This document shows positions 57,602 through 64,000 of a stretch of 64,000 nt of DNA, piece by piece. This stretch comes from an uncultured Bacilli bacterium (GTDB lineage: Bacteria; Bacillota_I; Bacilli_A; RF39; UBA660): NCBI GenBank assembly GCA_944373145.1, contig CALWAL010000006.1, forward strand, positions 49,129 through 113,128, written 5' to 3'. How positions within the stretch are numbered: the first letter of the stretch is position 1; every line of letters begins with the position of its first letter. The notes beneath the pieces were generated by a model. It was not told the DNA's origin and searched no databases. It was given only the letters and a program-made list of their open reading frames with translations. The position numbers were made by a program, and so were the translations under genes.

Positions 57602-58175
57602 GATATCTCTTTGCCATTAGACGATCTATAATAATTCCAAAAAAAGTTGCTATTAAAGTTGATATTAAGGTTGATATTACTGTAATAGTTGGACTAGCAC
57701 TTTTATATAAAATACGCAACGCTATAATTGTTGTTGGGACTATTGTTACTCCACTTGTATTAATAGTTGTGAATGTAATCATGCTTCTACTTGCCTTTTG
57801 CTTATCCTTATTTAATTCTTGTAAACTACTCATTGCTTTAAGTCCAAAAGGAGTTGCTGCATTTCCTAATCCAAATAAATTGGCAATAATATTACTAGCA
57901 ATATAGCTTAATGAAACATGTCCCTTTGGTATTTCCGGGAAAAGAGGTCCTAAAACTTTTGATAATTTTCGCGATAATTTATCTAAAAGACCACTTCGAT
58001 TAGCAATTTCTGCAATACCTAGCCATAAAGCTATAACAGGAAATATTTGTAAAATCATCTCTAAACTAGTTTTTGTACTATTTAAAATAGTTTCATTTAA
58101 ACTAATAACATCACCAAAGAATAAACTGTATAAAATTCCAATAATAATAAAATAGCCCCATATTTTACTTACCAT
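57594..58175 (-). CDS. spmA: Spore maturation protein A
   Basis: A 193-residue membrane protein: FPVIALWLGIAEIANRSGLLDKLSRKLSKVLGPLFPEIPKGH (in consecutive segments), IIANLFGLGNAATPFGLKAM and TINTSGVTIVPTTIIALR are SpmA hallmarks. Partner of SpmB in spore core dehydration. Overlaps both neighbours by a few bases, so the three proteins are made from one transcript, probably in the mother cell. Confidence 0.95.
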   Translation of the reverse strand: MVSKIWGYFIIIGILYSLFFGDVISLNETILNSTKTSLEMILQIFPVIALWLGIAEIANRSGLLDKLSRKLSKVLGPLFPEIPKGHVSLSYIASNIIANLFGLGNAATPFGLKAMSSLQELNKDKQKASRSMITFTTINTSGVTIVPTTIIALRILYKSASPTITVISTLISTLIATFFGIIIDRLMAKRYHE

Positions 58176-59218
58176 ATATTTCTAAACCAATCTAATAGGC
58201 TTTTTGCATGTTTTTCAATCTTTATAGCGTTTACTTTATCTTTATAAACTATTTCATTATTTATTAGAACTTGAACAGTACCTATTTCTCCTTCTTTGGG
58301 ATTTTCATCTAATTCATATTTTAAGGTAATTTCTTCATTATCCATAATCGGGTAAGAATAACTACTGGGAAGTGATAAAACATAATTACCATAATAAACT
58401 TCATCGTAAATATTTACTGGTCCTCTATTCAATATTTTAGTCATCTTATAATTTTTAAAACCATATTCATAAAGATTAATATGATCTTTAAAATCATTAC
58501 CATCATTTAATGTTACTGCCACTAAATCTAAACCATCTTTACTAGCCGTAGACACTAAAGTTCTTTTAGCTTTTTTTGTGTAACCTGTCTTTCCTCCTGT
58601 TGTATATTCATACATAAATAATAATTTATTCTTATTGGTCCACATGTAGGTATTTTTATTAGTTGTAACTTTATGATATTCTGTATTAACTATTTTTCGA
58701 TATTCTTCTAAATTCATAGCATAACTAGTCAAGAGAGCCATATCATAAACAGTCGAATAATTGCCATTTTCTTCATCCAATCCATTTGGATTATTAAAAA
58801 TCGTGTTATTCATTCCGATTTCTTTTGCTTTAGCATTCATCATTTCAATAAACTTATCACCACCAACATACTTAGCAATAGCTAAAGAAGCATCATTCCC
58901 ACTTCTCAACATCAATCCATAAACTAAATCTCTTAAAGTCATCTTTTCACCTTTGGTAATATAAATACCGGAACCATAACTAGTTGATATCTCATCTCCA
59001 ATCGTTACAATATCGTCCATTTTTCCTGATTCAACTGCTAAAACAGCTGTCATTATTTTAGAAATACTAGCTACACTCCTTTGATTATGAATATCTTTGC
59101 CATATAAAATTCTTTTTGATTCCATATCCATTAAAATAGCACTAGTAGCAGATGTTTCTACTGCCATGACTTGATAAGGCAATATTAATAATACTATAAA
59201 TAGAATTAATTTTTTCAT
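58169..59218 (-). CDS. dacB: Sporulation D-alanyl-D-alanine carboxypeptidase (DacB/PBP5*-like)
   Basis: A 349-residue penicillin-binding protein with a signal peptide (about 1-19). Active-site motifs: SVASISKIM (Ser51, Lys54), LRSGND (SxN, about 106) and TGGKTGYTKKA (KTG, about 212). It trims cortex peptides and controls cross-linking. A C-terminal domain and a short amphipathic end (HAKSLLDWFRNIW) fit membrane attachment of low-mass PBPs. Position before spmA-spmB supports the sporulation-specific form. Confidence 0.93.
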   Translation of the reverse strand: MKKLILFIVLLILPYQVMAVETSATSAILMDMESKRILYGKDIHNQRSVASISKIMTAVLAVESGKMDDIVTIGDEISTSYGSGIYITKGEKMTLRDLVYGLMLRSGNDASLAIAKYVGGDKFIEMMNAKAKEIGMNNTIFNNPNGLDEENGNYSTVYDMALLTSYAMNLEEYRKIVNTEYHKVTTNKNTYMWTNKNKLLFMYEYTTGGKTGYTKKAKRTLVSTASKDGLDLVAVTLNDGNDFKDHINLYEYGFKNYKMTKILNRGPVNIYDEVYYGNYVLSLPSSYSYPIMDNEEITLKYELDENPKEGEIGTVQVLINNEIVYKDKVNAIKIEKHAKSLLDWFRNIW

Positions 59219-59302
59219 TTTATCACCTATAAAAATATATGAAAAAAAGGACTAATTAGTCCTTTTATTATGTTTTAAATTGTTTTTATCTTAAAAATAC
59301 CT

Positions 59303-59833
59303 TTAGTATATATATATACCATGTATTTTTTCTTTAGTCGTCTCATCTAATGCATCTAAAGACCATTCGTCATCAACTTTAGTTAAGTAGAAAGTCACAT
59401 TATATTTAACGGTTTCTTTAGCTTCTTCCATTTTACCTAATTGATAATCATAAAATAATGTAGCATCATAATTACCTTCTTCATCTAAATATTGAGATTC
59501 ATCAGGCGTTTCTGATAAGATTTTACTATAATCAACTACTTCAATTTCGGTAGTTACAGTTGCTTTATCACCATTAATAGTTTCTTCTTTAATTTCATAT
59601 TTTAAATTTTGGTAATGTTTTTTCATTAATTCTTTATATCTACTTTGTTGTTCAATGGTGTATTTTGTATCATCAATAATTGTATCCAAATCATTTAAAA
59701 TATTATCATCTAATGTCTGATAACTATCTAAATAAGCTTCAACTTTTTTAGTTGGTGTATTATTCATATCTTTACCTAAAGAACATCCTGTGAGCGCTAA
59801 AATAGTAACTAAAAATACAATCAGCTTTTTCAT
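59303..59833 (-). CDS. Hypothetical lipoprotein
   Basis: A 176-residue lipoprotein: signal MKKLIVFLVTILALTGC (Cys17), then NNTPTKKVEAYLDSYQTLDDNILNDLD (a helix split across the repeat-like acidic region), a central KYEIKEETINGDKATVTTEIEV strand pair and YNVTFYLTKVDDEWSLDAL near the end. The strand pattern recalls NTF2-like/DUF4878-type lipoproteins, which have a cone-shaped fold. Function unknown. A shared hairpin region with T-rich DNA (59244-59265) lies upstream of dacB. Confidence 0.65.
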   Translation of the reverse strand: MKKLIVFLVTILALTGCSLGKDMNNTPTKKVEAYLDSYQTLDDNILNDLDTIIDDTKYTIEQQSRYKELMKKHYQNLKYEIKEETINGDKATVTTEIEVVDYSKILSETPDESQYLDEEGNYDATLFYDYQLGKMEEAKETVKYNVTFYLTKVDDEWSLDALDETTKEKIHGIYIY

Positions 59834-59873
59834 ATTTACCTCCCATTATTATGCTACCCATATTTTATTAACT

Positions 59874-62387
59874 TTATACACCTGTATTTAGATTTTTCTT
59901 TTTTAAAATTATTTTACGAGTCCAATCAATTGGAATAACTAAAAAAGCCATAACAATCATTACTTGTAATTCTTTAAAGCTTAAAGAAGTTGTCCTAAAG
60001 ACGCTACCACCATAATAAATTAAAAGCAATTGCGTAATAACAATAAAACTAATAATTACAACAAAAACTTTATTTTTTTTAATACTAGCTAAAATATTTA
60101 GGCGGTGAGTACGCGCATTAAAGCTATTAAAAATATCAATAAAAATAAATAAGCCAAAAAAAGCAGATAATAAAGAGGCTTTATTACTATACAAATTACC
60201 AATTATTGTACTTTTTAAAAAGAAAAAGCAAAGCAGTGAGGATAAAATACCGGTCCACAAAATTTGTGAATACATGTATTTATTCATAATAGGTTCATTT
60301 TTAGTTTTAGGTTTTTCATCCATGTATTCAACTAATGGTGGTTCAAAAGCAAAAGCTAAGCCTGCTAAAGTATCCATAACCATATTAATCCATAGCATTT
60401 GAATTACTGTAACTGGTGTATCAATTCCTACAAATGGTCCAAAAATACTTAAACTTAAAGCACATAAATTAATAGTTAATTGTAAGATAACAAATTTTCT
60501 AATACTTTTAAAAATAGTTCGTCCATAAAGTATTGCTTTACTTATAGATAAAAAATTATTATCCATAATAACAATATCACTAGCTTCTTTTGCAACCTCT
60601 GTTCCGCTTCCCATACTAAAACCAACATCGGCCCTCTTCAAAGCGGGAGCATCATTAACCCCATCTCCTGTCATCCCAACTACTAAATTCAACTCTTGAC
60701 ATACTCTAATTAAACGACTTTTATCATGTGGTAACATACGCGCTACGACTTTTAAATTAGGAATAATTTTTTTTAATTCCTCATCACTAAGACGATTTAA
60801 TTCGTCACTAGTTAAAATAATATCTTTATTGTTTTGATAAAGACCTAATTCTTTTGCAATTGCTAATGCAGTATTTTTATTATCCCCTGTTAGCATAATT
60901 GTATTGATATGTGCTCTACTGACTAAACTAATTCCTTCTTTAACATTATCTCTAATTTCATCTTTAATAAGCAATAAACCAACCAAAACTAAATTTTCAA
61001 AATGAGTTGGATTATTATTAGTGCTTGTTGCAAGTAAAATAATTCTAATGCCCTCATTAGCCTTAACTTCAATATACTTTTTAATATTATGCTCTTTTAA
61101 TGGTTCTTTAATACCTAATTCATTATAAAAATATTTACAATGAGGAAGTAACTTTTCCGGAGCACCTTTAATTAAGTTAACACGGCCAGGATCATTAATA
61201 CTAGTAATTGAATATTTATTTTTGCTATCAAAAGGAATAACTTGTTCTTTATAATAATTAATATTACTTTTTTTAACAAACTTTAAAATTGCTTTATCAG
61301 TAATATTACCACCAATGATATTATCTCCACTAAAACTACTAGCATTATTAACAGTACAAGATACTTTGACTAGCTTTGATAACTTAGTCTTAATTAAATC
61401 TTGATATGTATATTCTTTTAAGTTACCGTCCACATATTTTACGACTTCCAATTCTCCTTTTGTTAAAGTACCGGTTTTATCTGTAAATAAAATATTAATA
61501 TTACCAGCCGTTTCAATTCCTACCAATTTGCGTACTAAAACATTATCTTTAAGCATCCGCTTCATATTTGAAGATAAAACTAGTGTTACCATCATTGGTA
61601 ACCCTTCAGGAACACAAACTATAATAATGGTAATAGCTAACGTTAAAGCATAAATTAAATTGGCTAAGGTAAAACCATTTAAAAACAAATAAGATATAAA
61701 AATTATAAAAGCACATACGTATCCAATTTTACTAATTAATTTTGCTAGGTCACTTAAACGTTTTTTTAATGGACTAATTGGTTGTTCTACCTTTAACTCA
61801 TCAGCCATTTTACCATAAAAAGTATTGACACCAACACTGTCAACTTTCATAATAGCTTCACCATTAATAACAACCGACCCTCGTAAAACTGGTAACGACA
61901 ATGATTTTTTAACTTCCTTACTTTCACCATTTAAACTAGACTCATCAACTGTAACTGAACCGCTAATAATTTTACCATCGGCAGGTACCTTTTCACCACT
62001 TTCAAGCATAACTAAATCATTGACGACAACCTCACTAATTGGAATTTCAATTTTTTGTCCATTTCTTTTTACCCGACACTTTAATTTGGCTGCTTCGTCC
62101 ATTAAGCTTGCAAAAGCTTTATCCGAACCATATTCTGATGCGCTCGAGATAAAAGAAGCCATAAAAATAGCTAATAAAATGCCTAATGTTTCATACCAGT
62201 CAAAACTTTTAAATAGAAAAATAGTCTTTAACGCAAGCGCTATTAAAAGAATTCTAATAATTGGATCTCCCAAAGACTCAATAACAAGTCTAATTAAACT
62301 ATTTTTCTTATAATTACCTATTTCATTTGATCCATACTTTTCTCTATTTTGAACAACTTCTTTTTCTGTCAATCCTGATTCCTTCAT
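59874..62387 (-). CDS. Calcium-type P-type ATPase (P2B/PMCA-like)
   Basis: An 837-residue cation pump: N-terminal GLTEKEVVQNREKYGSNEI, actuator TVDESSLNGESKEV (the TGES-type loop reads NGES), membrane helix 4 CVPEGLPMMVTLVLSS (PEGL ion site), phosphorylation motif LFTDKTGTLTKGE (Asp about 303), MLTGDN, GDGVNDAPALKRADVGFSMGSGTEVAKEASDIV, and six C-terminal membrane helices with QMLWINMVMDTLAGLAFAFEPP. It should export Ca2+ (or Mn2+) at the cost of ATP. No regulator gene adjoins it. Full length. Confidence 0.92.
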   Translation of the reverse strand: MKESGLTEKEVVQNREKYGSNEIGNYKKNSLIRLVIESLGDPIIRILLIALALKTIFLFKSFDWYETLGILLAIFMASFISSASEYGSDKAFASLMDEAAKLKCRVKRNGQKIEIPISEVVVNDLVMLESGEKVPADGKIISGSVTVDESSLNGESKEVKKSLSLPVLRGSVVINGEAIMKVDSVGVNTFYGKMADELKVEQPISPLKKRLSDLAKLISKIGYVCAFIIFISYLFLNGFTLANLIYALTLAITIIIVCVPEGLPMMVTLVLSSNMKRMLKDNVLVRKLVGIETAGNINILFTDKTGTLTKGELEVVKYVDGNLKEYTYQDLIKTKLSKLVKVSCTVNNASSFSGDNIIGGNITDKAILKFVKKSNINYYKEQVIPFDSKNKYSITSINDPGRVNLIKGAPEKLLPHCKYFYNELGIKEPLKEHNIKKYIEVKANEGIRIILLATSTNNNPTHFENLVLVGLLLIKDEIRDNVKEGISLVSRAHINTIMLTGDNKNTALAIAKELGLYQNNKDIILTSDELNRLSDEELKKIIPNLKVVARMLPHDKSRLIRVCQELNLVVGMTGDGVNDAPALKRADVGFSMGSGTEVAKEASDIVIMDNNFLSISKAILYGRTIFKSIRKFVILQLTINLCALSLSIFGPFVGIDTPVTVIQMLWINMVMDTLAGLAFAFEPPLVEYMDEKPKTKNEPIMNKYMYSQILWTGILSSLLCFFFLKSTIIGNLYSNKASLLSAFFGLFIFIDIFNSFNARTHRLNILASIKKNKVFVVIISFIVITQLLLIYYGGSVFRTTSLSFKELQVMIVMAFLVIPIDWTRKIILKKKNLNTGV

Positions 62388-62466
62388 AATATCCTCCTAC
62401 TGAAATATATGAAGGATATTGGTAAATGATTGCAAAAATTTATACACATAATTTGTGCATTTTTGC

Positions 62467-62493
62467 ATAAAAAAAGAAGATTAATCTTCTTTT
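62467..62493 (-). terminator. Terminator of the HTH gene
   Basis: AAAAGAAGATT/AATCTTCTTTT perfect inverted repeat around the last codons of the HTH gene, followed by T-rich sequence on either strand. Confidence 0.65.
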
Positions 62494-62834
62494 TTCAAAA
62501 TGTTTTTATGAAGTAAATCGGCTTCCTTTAACACATTATAAATACATGAATAACTACGTTTACCATAAAATTTGCAAAACTTTCTAATACTGACATTAGA
62601 ACGCTTATATAAATTTATAATATACTTTTTTTCATCATCAGAAATTGTGTTAACCGGTTTCCTATTTTTATTTCCATGTTCTAAACTAATCTCATTATTT
62701 AATATTTCTTTTTTTAATCTTAATATATATTTTGGATGATATCCAGTTATGGTTGCAATTTCTTCATAAGATAAGAAACTATTACCAGATAGTTTTTTAT
62801 TTATTAAATTTACTGCTTCTTCCTTTCTCTTCAT
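62481..62834 (-). CDS. Transposase-type helix-turn-helix protein, stand-alone
   Basis: A 117-residue protein with two HTH units: FLSYEEIATITGYHPKYILRLKKEI (about 20-44) and DEKKYIINLYKRSNVSIRKFCKFYGKRSYSCIYNVLKEA (about 67-105, in two parts). The linker EHGNKNRKPVN is like that of ISNCY/integrase-type transposases, but no catalytic DDE domain follows. It has its own ribosome site and terminator, so it may be a domesticated regulator rather than an IS fragment. The role is unknown. Confidence 0.6.
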   Translation of the reverse strand: MKRKEEAVNLINKKLSGNSFLSYEEIATITGYHPKYILRLKKEILNNEISLEHGNKNRKPVNTISDDEKKYIINLYKRSNVSIRKFCKFYGKRSYSCIYNVLKEADLLHKNILKKED

Positions 62835-62850
62835 ATCATCTCACCACCCA

Positions 62851-63249
62851 TTATACCTTATCGAAGTAAGTAATCTTACGTTCCATTACATCTTCTTCTA
62901 TAGCATCTCTTAATATTTTTCGAACATTTTGTGGATTTTGAACGTTTCTTAACCATATTTTAGTACCAACTTTTTCAGCCGAACCATGTGAATCAATAAC
63001 TACTGAAATGGTACCAATATTCAATAATCTCTGATAGATACTTTCAGCAGCATCAGGATCTTTTAACATATAAAGTTCAACTGTATTTGTTCTTTTTTTA
63101 AAAAAGCCTGTCGTAACAATTAATTCGTCTTTTGTTATTTGATAAGTTGTAAAATTCAAATGTATAGTTGTCAAAAATCTTTGCCATAAACCAGAAGGTT
63201 TACCTTCCCATAACACTTCAAAATCTACCTTTTCTACACTGTTATCCAT
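62851..63249 (-). CDS. Bacterial PH-domain (YdbS-like) protein
   Basis: A 132-residue cytosolic protein: FEVLWEGKPSGLWQRF, TTYQITKDELIVTTGFFKKRTNTVELYMLKDPDA and ISVVIDSHGSAEKVGTKIWLRNV match the bPH_2 type of PH-like domain with seven strands and a final helix (NPQNVRKILRDAIEE). There are no membrane segments, unlike many YdbS/YdbT proteins. AGGTC before ATG (AGGTCTTTT) is modest. Function unknown. Confidence 0.75.
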   Translation of the reverse strand: MDNSVEKVDFEVLWEGKPSGLWQRFLTTIHLNFTTYQITKDELIVTTGFFKKRTNTVELYMLKDPDAAESIYQRLLNIGTISVVIDSHGSAEKVGTKIWLRNVQNPQNVRKILRDAIEEDVMERKITYFDKV

Positions 63250-63318
63250 AAAAGACCTCCATTATTAACTTCATTATAGCATAATTCTTTAATAATTAAC
63301 ACTTTTTTGTAAATTTTT

Positions 63319-63876
63319 CTAAAAATCAAAATCAATTGGATTATTATTTTCACGATCTTCATTGGTATCAAAAATTCGATAAGTATTATTAATAAGTTTT
63401 CCTTGTTTAAACCAATTATCAATAGTTAAGATAAATTCTTGTTCCGTAATTTGGTCAATAATGGGTAGTGGTATACTCTCTAGTTCAATAATTAATCGAT
63501 ACACTAAAGTTGCTTTAGAAGCTAATTGACGGTGAAAACTAAATAATATTTCATTCACTTTAGATTTAGTGTTATCAATAATTCTTTGATATTCTAATTT
63601 TTTGTTTGAATCGACTCTTAAAGAATTATAAAATCTTAAATATGCATTATTAATTACTTGTTCTACAATATTTTTGGAGTTTGATTTTTGCAATGCGTAA
63701 CGCAATATTTCAATATTGATAGTAAGAACAACTAATTGGTTTTCCAATTCATCATAAACAGCACCAATTTTATCAAACAGCATTTGTATTTCATTTGGTT
63801 TTACTTTTGCCGTTTCAAATACTAATGTACTTGTAACATCAGAACTAATATTTTCTTTAGATGTAAACAAACCCAT
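63319..63876 (-). CDS. Hypothetical helical protein
   Basis: A 185-residue protein with GGTGATAGT just before the ATG. It is mostly helical: KVKPNEIQMLFDKIGAVYDELENQLVVLTINIEILRYALQ forms the first long helices, and LILTIDNWFKQGKLINNTYRI the last block. No signal peptide or membrane segment. It could be a scaffold or regulator; no family recognised. It lies 70 bases upstream of the PH-domain gene on the same strand. Confidence 0.6.
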   Translation of the reverse strand: MGLFTSKENISSDVTSTLVFETAKVKPNEIQMLFDKIGAVYDELENQLVVLTINIEILRYALQKSNSKNIVEQVINNAYLRFYNSLRVDSNKKLEYQRIIDNTKSKVNEILFSFHRQLASKATLVYRLIIELESIPLPIIDQITEQEFILTIDNWFKQGKLINNTYRIFDTNEDRENNNPIDFDF

Positions 63877-63900
63877 ACTATCACCATTTTAATTATATCA

Positions 63901-63932
63901 AAAAAAAGATACAAAAGTATCTTTTTTTTTTT
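63901..63932 (-). terminator. Bidirectional hairpin at the window edge
   Basis: AAAGATAC/GTATCTTT with AAAA loop and long A and T runs on either side. It ends the leftward gene entering from the right edge. Confidence 0.75.
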
Positions 63933-63955
63933 TTAATATTTCAACCGCACCATTT

Positions 63956-64000
63956 TTAATAATCTAATTCTACATCACATGAAGATCTAAAGTCAAATAT
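63956..64000 (-). CDS. Possible 3' end of a leftward gene
   Basis: The minus-strand frame IFDFRSSCDVELDY ends in TAA at 63958-63956, 24 bases before the hairpin terminator at 63901-63932. That position makes it a likely gene end, but only 14 codons are visible and nothing can be said of the product. Confidence 0.35.
   Translation of the reverse strand: MFDFRSSCDVELDY

Overview
The window is a very AT-rich stretch of a chromosome from a spore-forming, low-GC Gram-positive bacterium. The evidence is a complete GerA-type germinant receptor (A, C and B subunits), the dacB-spmA-spmB cortex/maturation operon, a CwlJ-type cortex hydrolase, an ECF sigma/RsgI-like pair, a T-box leader and AGGAGG/GGTGAT-type ribosome sites throughout. 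The standard genetic code is used: TGA ends genes and Trp is TGG. I infer a Bacillota member near the Bacilli/Erysipelotrichia/RF39-like branch; this is not proven by the sequence.

Layout. 1-6380 is the right end of an integrated element (prophage or ICE-like). It holds an SbcC-like ATPase (cut by the window edge), small early genes, a HTH protein beside iteron-like repeats, a Cro/CI switch with three operators, an ImmA-type protease, a lipoprotein and a tyrosine integrase lying against the 3' end of tRNA-Ala. 6380-10200 is host DNA: tRNA-Ala and tRNA-Trp, a cortex hydrolase, a frameshifted glycosyltransferase, a superoxide reductase with an ArsC/Spx-like protein, and an HD hydrolase. 10300-22350 holds alanine racemase, thioredoxin and an atypical thioredoxin reductase, a two-component system, a PP2C-like phosphatase, an LD-carboxypeptidase and pyrophosphatase. 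22377-33460 holds a dGTPase-like protein, a large tail-anchored unknown, two Pro-Arg tRNA pairs each next to a phosphoesterase, a mitochondrial-type (Tam41) CDP-DAG synthase, a PRPP synthetase and the sigma/anti-sigma pair.

33558-39710 is the most striking region. A five-gene operon of four divergent ATP-grasp proteins (sugar-transfer-associated type) and one CapA-like protein sits behind a T-box leader. The leader's acceptor-pairing base and probable specifier both fit tRNA-Glu. I infer an amide-forming system for a surface polymer tied to glutamate supply. Just upstream is a compact, unassigned, pseudoknot-capable small RNA gene.

40149-41818 has two or three very small genes and a ten-gene tRNA cluster. 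41859-50574 has housekeeping genes: an S1 protein, a NifU-like protein, truA with two ECF ATPase genes but no ecfT, fhs and pepD. 50678-59218 is sporulation-rich, interrupted by a ferredoxin, an IS30 remnant and rluB. 59303-64000 has a lipoprotein, a Ca2+-type P-ATPase, a HTH protein, a PH-domain protein and unknowns.
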